Below are positions 33,013-41,500 of a stretch of DNA of 55,615 nucleotides, one piece after another; position 1 is the first letter of the stretch, and every line of letters starts with the position of its first letter. This DNA is from CAZAXU01 sp964489245. Its GTDB lineage: Bacteria > Bacteroidota > Bacteroidia > Flavobacteriales > Flavobacteriaceae. The notes beneath the pieces are model-generated. The model did not search any database and was not told the origin of the DNA. It saw only the letters and a program-made list of their open reading frames with translations. The position numbers were made by a program, and so were the translations under genes. The stretch is taken from the NCBI GenBank assembly GCA_964489245.1, contig CAZAXU010000007.1, positions 1 through 55,615 of the forward strand, read 5' to 3'.

Positions 33013-33329
33013 GGTTAAGATTATACCGTTTCTACATTTGATTTTAAAAGTTATCAACAATTTATTAAATTGGACATGTCGCTGATTTACAACGATTTAA
33101 ATAACGAAAAATTATTAAAAATGTGTTAAAATATTGATAGAGAAATAGATAAATATCAAGGTCAATATTCATTGAAGAAGAATTGCTTTTCTTGGCTTTT
33201 TTGAACAAATAATAGATATATGAAAACATAAATTTTGTCCAAGTCGAAAGGAAAAAATTGAAAAAGATAAGAGATTCGATTATTATAAAAAAACAAACAA
33301 AATCCAACAATAATATAAATACAAATTCT

Positions 33330-33337
33330 TATGTTTG
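33330..33337 (+). promoter_or_regulatory. -7 promoter element of the acyl-CoA dehydrogenase gene
   Basis: TATGTTTG matches TAnnTTTG and ends 26 nt before the start at 33364; the -33 element is not clear. Confidence 0.45.
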
Positions 33338-33363
33338 CCAGAAACAATAAATAATCAAAACAA

Positions 33364-34542
33364 ATGGCACAAGATTTATTCAAACATCCGGATCATTATT
33401 TGGTAGACGAATTATTTTCCGATGAACATAAACTCGTAAGAGATGCGGCTAGAGAATGGGTCAAAAGAGAGGTCAGTCCCATTATCGAAGAATATGCACA
33501 AAAAGCAGAATTTCCCAAGCATTTAATCAACGGATTAGGGGAAATTGGAGCTTTTGGTCCTTTTATTCCTGAGAAATATGGAGGTCCGGGACTGGATTAT
33601 ATGTCTTACGGAATATTGATGCAAGAGCTGGAGCGTGGTGATTCCGGCATTCGGTCTACATCGTCCGTGCAATCTTCATTGGTAATGTTTCCGATTTGGA
33701 AGTATGGAAGTGAAGAACAAAAACAAAAATATTTACCTCGTTTGGCTACAGGAGAAATCATGGGAGCCTTTGGTTTGACTGAGCCTAATCATGGTTCCAA
33801 TCCCGGAGGGATGGAAAGCAAATTTATTGATAAAGGAGATTATTATTTGCTTAACGGAGCAAAAATGTGGATTTCAAACGCTCCTTTTGCCGATATTGCC
33901 GTTGTTTGGGCAAAAAATGAAGCGGGACGTATCAAGGGTTTGATTGTGGAGCGTGGCATGGAAGGATTTTCAACTCCGGAAACGCACAACAAGTGGTCAT
34001 TGAGAACATCTGCCACCGGAGAATTGATTTTTCAAGATGTCAAGGTTCCTAAAGAAAACCTTCTCCCTGAAGCCGATGGGCTCCGAGGTCCTTTGAGTTG
34101 TTTGGATTCTGCCAGATATGGAATTGCTTGGGGAACCTTGGGCGCTGCAATGGATGCTTATGACACCGCCTTAAGGTATGCCTTGGAAAGAACTCAATTT
34201 GGCAAGCCGATTGCTGCTTTTCAACTGCAGCAAAAGAAATTGGCGGAAATGCTGACAGAAATTACAAAAGCACAGTTGCTCACATGGCGTTTAGGTGATT
34301 TGAGAAATCAAAATAAAGCAACATCAGCACAAATTTCCATGGCAAAAAGAAACAATGCGGACATGGCACTAAAAGTGGTGAGAGAAGCCAGACAAATGTT
34401 GGGGGCAATGGGCATCACCGGAGAATATCCGATTATGAGACATATGATGAATTTAGAATCTGTGATTACTTATGAAGGCACTCATGATATTCATTTGTTG
34501 ATTACGGGATATGAAATTACGGGCATTCCGGCATTTAAATAG
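33364..34542 (+). CDS. Glutaryl-CoA dehydrogenase-type acyl-CoA dehydrogenase
   Basis: The 392-residue flavoenzyme oxidises an acyl-CoA and passes electrons to ETF. Landmarks match glutaryl-CoA dehydrogenases well: DSGIRSTSSVQSSLVM (about 93-108), GLTEPNHGSNPGGMESK (about 137-153), SARYGIAWGTLGA and the catalytic base in TYEGTHDIHLLITG near the C-terminus, where the family has TYEGTHDIH. If it is a true GCDH it converts glutaryl-CoA to crotonyl-CoA with CO2 loss in lysine/tryptophan breakdown, but other glutaryl-CoA-like substrates are possible. It is monocistronic, with a terminator after it. Confidence 0.93.
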   Translation: MAQDLFKHPDHYLVDELFSDEHKLVRDAAREWVKREVSPIIEEYAQKAEFPKHLINGLGEIGAFGPFIPEKYGGPGLDYMSYGILMQELERGDSGIRSTSSVQSSLVMFPIWKYGSEEQKQKYLPRLATGEIMGAFGLTEPNHGSNPGGMESKFIDKGDYYLLNGAKMWISNAPFADIAVVWAKNEAGRIKGLIVERGMEGFSTPETHNKWSLRTSATGELIFQDVKVPKENLLPEADGLRGPLSCLDSARYGIAWGTLGAAMDAYDTALRYALERTQFGKPIAAFQLQQKKLAEMLTEITKAQLLTWRLGDLRNQNKATSAQISMAKRNNADMALKVVREARQMLGAMGITGEYPIMRHMMNLESVITYEGTHDIHLLITGYEITGIPAFK

Positions 34543-34563
34543 ACAATAATTTAATAAAGAAAG

Positions 34564-34584
34564 CCTAGCGTTTGCTAGGTTTTT
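34564..34584 (+). terminator. Terminator after the acyl-CoA dehydrogenase gene
   Basis: Stem CCTAGC/GCTAGG (34564-34569, 34574-34579) with a short loop and a T-run follows the stop by 21 nt. The T-run overlaps the stop codon of the convergent exonuclease gene. Confidence 0.85.
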
Positions 34585-35347
34585 ATCGATCTATCTCAAT
34601 CATAACCGGACAATGATCAGAGTGTTTGGCCTCGGATAAAATAAGGCTTCGTTTTAGTCCGGGTCGGAGATTGGGTGTAACCATGTGATAGTCCAATCGC
34701 CAACCTTTGTTTCTTTCTCGTGCGCCGGCACGATAGCTCCACCAAGAATATTGTTCTGCACGATTGTCGAATTCTCTAAAAGAATCAATGAATCCCGATG
34801 CGATAAATTCAGAAAGCCAAGCGCGTTCTTCCGGTAGAAATCCCGATGTATTTTTAAGGCGAACGGGATCGTGAATATCTTTGGCTTGATGGCAGATATT
34901 ATAATCACCACTGATAATCAGATTTGGAATTTCTTTTCTCAATTGTTTTGAATAAGAAAGAAAATCGTTCATATATTTGAATTTAAATGCCAGCCTGTCA
35001 TCATTGGTACCACTGGGAAGATACATACTCATAAAAGAAAAATCATCAAAATCGATTCGGAGATTTCTGCCTTCAAAATCCATATAATCTATTCCGGTTC
35101 CAAAGACCACATTTTTCGGTTGATGCTTTGAAATAATACCAACACCGCTATATCCCTTTTTTTGGGCGGGGAACCAATATTGATATTCATAGCCCAATAA
35201 AGCAAAGTCCATTTGGTTGATTTGATTTTCCTGCGCTTTAATTTCTTGAAAAGCAATTATGTCGGCATCTGTTTGTTGTAGCCATTCCAGAAGCCCTTTA
35301 CGAATTGCCGCCCTGATTCCATTTACGTTATACGAAATAAGTTTCAT
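34583..35347 (-). CDS. xth: Exodeoxyribonuclease III / AP endonuclease
   Basis: The 254-residue enzyme of the Xth/ExoA family cleaves DNA at abasic sites and removes 3' blocks. It has NVNGIRAAIRKGLLEWL (7-23), the metal-binding Glu in AFQEIKAQE (about 32-40), MSMYLPSG, the catalytic ISGDYNICHQAKDIHDP with Asp and Asn, and the C-terminal SDHCPVMIEI with the active-site Asp-His. Its length fits the bacterial ExoA group. It converges on the acyl-CoA dehydrogenase gene and uses the same terminator region. Confidence 0.96.
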   Translation of the reverse strand: MKLISYNVNGIRAAIRKGLLEWLQQTDADIIAFQEIKAQENQINQMDFALLGYEYQYWFPAQKKGYSGVGIISKHQPKNVVFGTGIDYMDFEGRNLRIDFDDFSFMSMYLPSGTNDDRLAFKFKYMNDFLSYSKQLRKEIPNLIISGDYNICHQAKDIHDPVRLKNTSGFLPEERAWLSEFIASGFIDSFREFDNRAEQYSWWSYRAGARERNKGWRLDYHMVTPNLRPGLKRSLILSEAKHSDHCPVMIEIDR

Positions 35348-35500
35348 AAGATTTTATAATATTAGGAATGCTAAAATAAAAAATATAAATGAGAAATTGT
35401 AACTATGGTTGGAAATAGAGGCTTTGTCTCAGGAGATGAAAATACAATAAATGAAATAGTAATGCGTTCTTCTGATAACAACAAATAAAAAACAATCATC

Positions 35501-36178
35501 ATGAAAAAACAAGTGCTATTAGCCGTACTCATGTGGAGTGGGTTTGTCTTAACCGCTCAAAATCATTCAAAGCTTGCCGTTGGAATCAATGCGGGTTATA
35601 ACAGAGGGCTAGGCATTCAGCCGCATTTCACAATCTATAATTTAACACAGGATTTACCAATGCATCTACGCCTGGCGGTGGGATATACGCAGTTGAATCC
35701 GGGAATTGCCACGGATGCGCGTCGGATATTTATCAACAATGCAACAAATGGCACGCCGGAGAAGAAAGGGCATTCAATAGATTTTAGAATGGATTTTTTG
35801 ATTCCTTTTAAGATTTTGAATAATTCTTATATCAATCTGGGTCCCAGGTATTCCGATTTTAAAGCTAATTTTAAATATGTGGGTGGAAATGAAGATTTTG
35901 ATATTGTTTCCAGTAACTGGGGCGTTGGAGTCGGGGCCGGGAATTTTTTCAAAATGGGCGGAAAAATTGATTTGGAAGTTAGTCTGGGATTTGATTATTT
36001 TTTCAATGACACGTTAACCGGTCATGACACATCATACAGTCCGGATAATGAAAATATCAATCCAAGAGGAGATAATCAAAATAACAATATTAAATTTACT
36101 TACGAGGATGCTGATCAGGCAATTAATCAACCGAAGTATATGCCTCGTTTTATGATTGGTGTAGTATATCATCTGTAG
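35501..36178 (+). CDS. Outer-membrane beta-barrel protein
   Basis: The 225-residue protein has a signal peptide (cleavage after LTAQ) and strands such as LRLAVGYTQLNPGIA, SYINLGPRYSDFK and DLEVSLGFDYFF, with a C-terminal strand MPRFMIGVVYHL ending in hydrophobic/aromatic residues. It is likely an 8- to 10-stranded barrel; the long acidic loop (TGHDTSYSPDNENINPRGDN) would face outward. The next gene, 69 nt downstream, is a lipoprotein. No specific role can be assigned. Confidence 0.75.
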   Translation: MKKQVLLAVLMWSGFVLTAQNHSKLAVGINAGYNRGLGIQPHFTIYNLTQDLPMHLRLAVGYTQLNPGIATDARRIFINNATNGTPEKKGHSIDFRMDFLIPFKILNNSYINLGPRYSDFKANFKYVGGNEDFDIVSSNWGVGVGAGNFFKMGGKIDLEVSLGFDYFFNDTLTGHDTSYSPDNENINPRGDNQNNNIKFTYEDADQAINQPKYMPRFMIGVVYHL

Positions 36179-36247
36179 TTAAAGTAAACGGTTAATAGAA
36201 ACATATTAAATCGCTGATTTTTAGAGATTTAATAAAATAATGTGTAT

Positions 36248-36664
36248 ATGAAAAAAATAATAATACTATTGATTGTAACGGTAATGTTTTCTGCTTGTTC
36301 CAAGAAAGTTTTAGACTTTTCTTCGGATAAATATTTTGGTATAAAGGAATTGATAAAATCTAAAAACTGTGACTCCGATTGCGATGAACAAGCAAGTTGT
36401 GAAGGAGAAATTGTTAAGTTGGAAGGGGTTTTAGACGAATCTAATGTTAACTTTGACCAAAGCCAATTTTGGTTGATAGATTCACACAATCAAAGCATTT
36501 CAATCATGGTTGATGTGAGTCAAGAAATGAAAGTAGATATTTTTAAAAAACTCAAAGGGAAGAAAAATAAATTAATTAAGGTTAAAGGGAAAATTAAAGG
36601 TTTTGCAGCTCACTATAATTTTAATTGCGACAGAAAGTTTTATATTATATTGATAGATATGTAG
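36248..36664 (+). CDS. Small lipoprotein with a probable OB-fold domain
   Basis: I use the ATG at 36248 (138 residues); the frame extends upstream only by a GTG at 36242. The lipobox is FSAC followed by SKK. The mature part has four cysteines in CDSDCDEQASC and CDRKF, and strands GEIVKLEGVLDES, FWLIDSHNQSISIMVDV and KLIKVKGKIKGF spaced as in small OB-fold domains. Paired cysteines suggest disulphides or metal. Function unknown. It ends 46 nt before a strong palindromic terminator shared with the convergent T9SS gene. Confidence 0.7.
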   Translation: MKKIIILLIVTVMFSACSKKVLDFSSDKYFGIKELIKSKNCDSDCDEQASCEGEIVKLEGVLDESNVNFDQSQFWLIDSHNQSISIMVDVSQEMKVDIFKKLKGKKNKLIKVKGKIKGFAAHYNFNCDRKFYIILIDM

Positions 36665-36698
36665 GGTTTGTGAAATAAGTTGCTATAAATTTAGTTAG

Positions 36699-36753
36699 TT
36701 TGAGGGTTAAATTAATAAGGCGTCACAAATTGTGACGCCTTATTAATGTTATA
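36699..36753. repeat. First copy of a 55-bp duplication flanking an N gap
   Basis: These 55 bases are identical to 36854-36908 and include the whole palindromic terminator. As at 29 kb, identity and length (55) indicate an unmerged contig overlap. Confidence 0.9.
36711..36747. terminator. Perfect palindromic bidirectional terminator
   Basis: Two 18-nt arms (36711-36728, 36730-36747) around one base make a 37-bp palindrome with a GC-rich centre (GGCGTCAC/GTGACGCC). It lies between convergent genes. A second copy at 36866-36902 is within the assembly duplication and is probably the same locus. Confidence 0.85.
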
Positions 36754-36853
36754 NNNNNNNNNNNNNNNNNNNNNNNNNNNNNNNNNNNNNNNNNNNNNNN
36801 NNNNNNNNNNNNNNNNNNNNNNNNNNNNNNNNNNNNNNNNNNNNNNNNNNNNN
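36754..36853. other. 100-N assembly gap, probably not missing sequence
   Basis: Exactly 100 N between identical 55-bp flanks. Merging the flanks leaves about 106 bp between the convergent stop codons. The perfect palindrome probably broke the assembly. Confidence 0.88.
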
Positions 36854-36908
36854 TTTGAGGGTTAAATTAATAAGGCGTCACAAATTGTGACGCCTTATTA
36901 ATGTTATA
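36854..36908. repeat. Second copy of the 55-bp duplication (palindrome at 36866-36902)
   Basis: Identical to 36699-36753, continuing into the T9SS gene end. Confidence 0.9.
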
Positions 36909-36924
36909 ATTTTTGATTAAAAAA

Positions 36925-38412
36925 TTATCTCAATATAATTTTCGTAATAGCTAAACCCTTATTAGTATAAATTCTCATGACATAAGTTCCGCTTTCTTTA
37001 CCTGATAAATCCAGTTTGTTGTTGTGCGTGACTTCGTGAATAATTCTACCGGTCATATCCATAATTTCAATTTTTTGAATATTGTCTGCTTTGATAAAAA
37101 TTATTCCGTCTGTTGGGTTTGGATAAACCGAAATATCTATAGGCTCAATTGCTGAAATTGAGAGCACGGGATTTTTGAAAACTCTGGCATGTCCTGCATT
37201 TGTTCCGTTCCCATCGTTGTATATTGCACCGGAAATAAAATATTGACCATCGTTATTGATGTCGAGAGAGCGTCCGAAAATATCACCGGCTGCTTCTCCG
37301 TCAATATCACTTCCGGCTTGAGTCCAATCACTTCCATTGAATTCAAACACTCTAACTTGTCCCGAATTTGATCCGTTTCCGTCATTACTATAAGCACTTG
37401 TGGCAAGAACTTCTCCGTTATCACTGAGTGACACGGCAAAACCTGAGAGATCTCCTGCTGCTTCTCCGGTGATGGTGCTTCCGACTTGTACCCAATCTGA
37501 TGTGGTTGTGCTGAACTTAAAGACACGAGTAGTTCCGGCATCTGTTCCGGCAGTATCATTCCAAGGAGAGCCTGAAACAAGTGTTAATCCGTCAGCACTT
37601 AAACTTACGGAGTTGCCAAACCATTCCTGATCTGTTTCTCCGTCAATCGTGCTTCCTTTTTGCACCCAATCGGTTCCGTTGAATTCAAATACTTTCACAT
37701 GTCCGTAATCAGCTCCGGCTCCATATGCTCCGTAAGTTCCGGAGGCAACGATAGTTCCATCATCATTTAGATCGATAGCATATCCCAGTAAATCATCGGC
37801 AACAGTTCCTGTAATATCACTACCGATTTGAGTCCAATCACTTCCATTGAATTCAAAAATTTTTATTAATCCGGCATCAGATAAGTTTCCGTTGTCATAT
37901 TGATGGGCACTAGCGGCGAGTTTTAAACCATTGGCACTTAGACTAACAGAAAAACCCATGCTATCATCTTGGTTTGCTCCTAAGATGTTGCTCCCCATTT
38001 GAACCCAGCCAGAGGAGTCTGTGTCAAACTTAAAGACCCTTACTTTTCCGGCGTTGGAAGCGTTAGTATCATCTTTGATCGAACTTACGGCAATGATATT
38101 TCCGTCGTCGTTCATGTCTATGGAGTATCCGGTGAAATCACCGGCAGCTTCTCCGTCAATATCCGATCCTTTTTGTATCCAAGCGGAGCCGTTAAATTCA
38201 AATACTCTGACATGTCCTGCATTTGTTCCGTTTCCATCGTTCATATTTGCTCCGAATGCCACAATTTCTCCATTGGCATTGACAGCAACAGCAATACCCG
38301 CTTGATCTCCGGCAGCCTCTCCGTCCAGATCGCCACCAACCTGCGTCCATTGTGCTTGTAAGCTTAGGCTTGCAAGAAACAGACTCATAAATAAAAATAT
38401 AATCTTTTTCAT
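36925..38412 (-). CDS. T9SS-secreted protein with seven integrin-like (FG-GAP type) repeats
   Basis: The 495-residue protein has a signal peptide (cleavage after SLQAQ), seven repeats of about 55 residues (22-410) and a C-terminal type A Por sorting domain (about 420-495: ISVYPNPTDGIIFIKADNIQ, ending in YTNKGLAITKIILR). Each repeat begins with W-x-Q-x-G-S-x-I-x-G, contains N-D-D-G-x-I/L-x-A/V and ends in R/K-V-F-E/K-F-N-G. Seven such units suggest a complete seven-bladed beta-propeller. It is exported across both membranes and attached to or released from the surface. A -7 element (38446-38453) precedes it. Confidence 0.92.
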   Translation of the reverse strand: MKKIIFLFMSLFLASLSLQAQWTQVGGDLDGEAAGDQAGIAVAVNANGEIVAFGANMNDGNGTNAGHVRVFEFNGSAWIQKGSDIDGEAAGDFTGYSIDMNDDGNIIAVSSIKDDTNASNAGKVRVFKFDTDSSGWVQMGSNILGANQDDSMGFSVSLSANGLKLAASAHQYDNGNLSDAGLIKIFEFNGSDWTQIGSDITGTVADDLLGYAIDLNDDGTIVASGTYGAYGAGADYGHVKVFEFNGTDWVQKGSTIDGETDQEWFGNSVSLSADGLTLVSGSPWNDTAGTDAGTTRVFKFSTTTSDWVQVGSTITGEAAGDLSGFAVSLSDNGEVLATSAYSNDGNGSNSGQVRVFEFNGSDWTQAGSDIDGEAAGDIFGRSLDINNDGQYFISGAIYNDGNGTNAGHARVFKNPVLSISAIEPIDISVYPNPTDGIIFIKADNIQKIEIMDMTGRIIHEVTHNNKLDLSGKESGTYVMRIYTNKGLAITKIILR

Positions 38413-38445
38413 ATTGTAATAATTTTGAATTGACTAGTTTATATG

Positions 38446-38453
38446 CAAATATA
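38446..38453 (-). promoter_or_regulatory. -7 promoter element of the T9SS propeller gene
   Basis: The minus strand reads TATATTTG, exact TAnnTTTG, 34 nt before the start at 38412. Confidence 0.5.
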
Positions 38454-38523
38454 GCACCAAAAATTAATATCTTTTTGGTTTTATTTCAATTTAGTAGTAG
38501 TCCCTGATTTAATTTTTAAAAGT

Positions 38524-41500
38524 TTAAGGTTTTATGTCAACCTTAATCCCTTTACTGTGGCTACTAAATTCCGGTGCATACATTGACTGAATTGTTGTAA
38601 TCCCATTTGAAAATGTTCCGGAATTGTTTGCTCTTAAATCATATTCAAAGACATAAATCCCTTTTGGCAAGTAGCTGATAAAGAAATTGGTTGATGCGTC
38701 TCGCGTACTTTCATAATAGCCTAGACCATCTTGCCATTTATATTGAGACAAAACATTAACAGGTTCAAAACCACTGGCGCGCATGTCTTTTAGATGAACG
38801 TATTCCATAGCGCGATCAACCTTGATTTCTATACGAACTCGAACCAAATCTCCAATTTTCAGTTGTGACTGAGTATTGATTTTTTCAAGTTTTTCACCGG
38901 CATCTGAAAATTTTCTGATAAAAAGCTTTTTGGTTAATTTTAAAGGTGTTTCTGCGTGTTTAATTTTATCCAAGTTCTCAAAATATTGCCAATATAAACC
39001 ACCCCAAGCAATTCCTTTTCCTTTTTTGGAAATTTTCACTTGAGACATGTCAGGTGTTATTTCATTTGCTTTCCATGTCTTTTTGAAGTAGCCTGTTCCC
39101 GCTTCGGTTTTTATTTCAGGCATTTTCTCAGGAGTGATTTTGATGCGACCAATTTCAACATTGACATTTTTGTCGAGAGACAGCCAAGAAGAACCTCGAA
39201 GCAACAAAGCATAAACGGCTTCTGTGGTTTGCTTAGTGGTTTTCCATGCGTTGGTTTGCTTGTGTTTTAGCAGCCAGATTCGCATTTCATCCAGTTTTTC
39301 GCTATTTCCCGTAATCTCATCAAAGGCTTCAATCAATAAGGCTTGAGTTTCTATCGGAGCTTGATGCCAACTCCAACCGACAACATTTTCTTTCCAGTAC
39401 ATGCCTAATTCATCATTTTTGACACTATTTTCGTCAAGAGAACGGATGATATCCTCTGCTAATTGTTTCTGTCCGTGGCGTTGAGATACTAAAGCTAATA
39501 AGGCTTGTGTGTAAATGTTATTTTTGAGCCAATATTTTTGGGCTTGTGTTCTATAATAATCCAGAATTTTTTGTAATGTGTTATCCGTTTTCATTTCAGG
39601 ATAAAAACTTCGCATATACAGATAGTGAATAATCGTATAATTTGGTTGGTAAGTTTCTAAAAATTTCTTTTCATCTTTACTTTTTTTAGCCTGTTTTAAT
39701 AATTTATCATAATCTTTTTTTGTTTCGTTGTCCAGATATTTTATTGCTCTTACAATCATGTTTTGCGTTTCAGACTTGTTTGTTGATATATTCAAATGAC
39801 GTAAGTGTCCAAATCCGCCGATGATGTGTTGCGTGATATGTCTGCTTGAATGTGAGCTTCCTTTGAACCAAGGGAATCCTCCATCGCTTAATTGCATTTC
39901 TTTGAGTCGGAGAATGGAACTATTCAACTCATAAGCCATTTTGTTGAGGTCAAACAAAAGAGCGATACGCTTTTTTTGTTCGGTTTCACTTTGCGCATCG
40001 CGCAACCAAGGCGTTTCCTCAATGATCATGGATTTAAGCTCTTGATTCTTTTCCAAATTGGATAATAAAGCTTTTTTGTTTTTCCATTGTTTAAAAACTT
40101 GCTCAATTTTCGGATTGCTATTAGCAATATGTGTTGCCAAAGCATTGGCATAATATCGTGAAAAAGTTTGCTCTGAACAATCGTAAGGATATTCCATCAG
40201 ATAAGGCAAAGCTTGTATGGCATACCAAGCGGGATTTGATGTGATTTCCAGTGTTAGCAGATGATTCTTCAAGCTTTTGGATGTGTTATTTTTTAGTCTG
40301 TTCATCACAAAAGTCTTGTCTTGATTACTGCGTACCCACATGGGCATGGTTTCAGTGACCAACATTCTGTTTGAAAGCACGGGCCAAACATTTTGCTCTC
40401 CATCGGTTTGACTACCCATTTTTGCCATAACCTTATATTGAATTGCTTGAATATCATCGGGAACATCTATTGCCCAATCAACAGATGTGTTGCCTTTAGC
40501 GGATAAACTAAAATTTTGTTGGTTGTTGTTTTTCAACAATTTACTTGTAATTATTTTTCCGGTTAATGCATCGGAAAGCTCCAATTCTGCAATTCCATTT
40601 CCCGGTTTATTCGTGAGATTAGAAACCTTAGAGCTAAATATCAATCGATCTCCTTCTCGAACAAAACGCGGGGCGTTTGGAAAAACCATCAAATTCTTTT
40701 GGGTTGCGGAAAATAGCTCTTTATAAGCATAATTCAGTTTTTTTGTGTATGCCAACATTTGAAGTTTCCATTTGGTTAAGGCTTCCGGAATTGTGAAACT
40801 GAAACTGATATTGCCATTTTTATCCGTATGTAGCTGAGGGTAGAAAAAAGCGGTTTCCTGCAGGTTCTTACGAGCGGTAATTTGCAATTTTTCCTTGGGC
40901 TTTGATAAGGGTTTCTTTTCTTTTTTCGGCGAATATTTGGTTTCAACGTTGGAATTAGCTTCAGGACTATATCCGGACACGGTTACCTCGTCCACGGCAT
41001 TGGCATTAACAGCCTCCGGGTGTTCCATACCCAGGCTTTTTTGTCTTTTAAACACAATATTTCCATATCTCAAAATACCAAAGTTAAAACCGAACCAATT
41101 CAATTGATCGTATTGAGTCGTTTCTCTTTTGTAATAAATGTATTTATTTAGGTTGCTTATTCCAAAATTGTCTTGTGCATAGCTGTCAAAATTATTAATG
41201 CTGAAGTTTGAGTAATATTCCGGTTGCCACAACGGATGGAAATTCCATGAATGTTTTATAAATTGATCAAGAGAGGCATCATACATAGAAGCCAAAAGCT
41301 CCGATGTGACTTTTTCTCCTTTAGGTCCTTTTATTTTAAAGGTCCAAGTTTCATTTTGCCCCGGCAATAATTTGTCTCTGAATGCAAGTGTTTCTATTTG
41401 CAATTGACTTTTGGGATAAGGAACGGGAATATTTACTTTGCCATGCTTGAACTCATTATGAGCAGAAATAAAATAGTGAACCGCAAATCCACCGTAATCA

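Larger units (their letters stand above)
32954..33363. other. 410-bp divergent intergenic region (nrdA / acyl-CoA dehydrogenase)
   Basis: AT-rich stretch with no convincing gene. It contains the nrdA -7 element (33005-33012), an inverted repeat in the nrdA leader (32982-32999) and a plus-strand -7 element (33330-33337). The small open frames on the minus strand here are hydrophobic and low-complexity and look accidental. Confidence 0.6.

Noticed and set aside
33051..33059. TTATCAACA near nrdA, and again at 30460-30468 near nrdB, resembling DnaA boxes
   Set aside because: Each differs from TTATNCACA at a key base, and a 9-mer of this type is expected by chance in AT-rich DNA.
33065..33383. 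Small hydrophobic open frames on the minus strand upstream of the acyl-CoA dehydrogenase gene
   Set aside because: Low-complexity Phe/Ile/Leu-rich products from AT-rich intergenic DNA, no start context, and they overlap each other and a promoter.
36925..38412. Regularly spaced repeats that might be taken for a CRISPR-like or tandem array
   Set aside because: They are coding repeats of about 165 bp with imperfect identity, explained by propeller blades.
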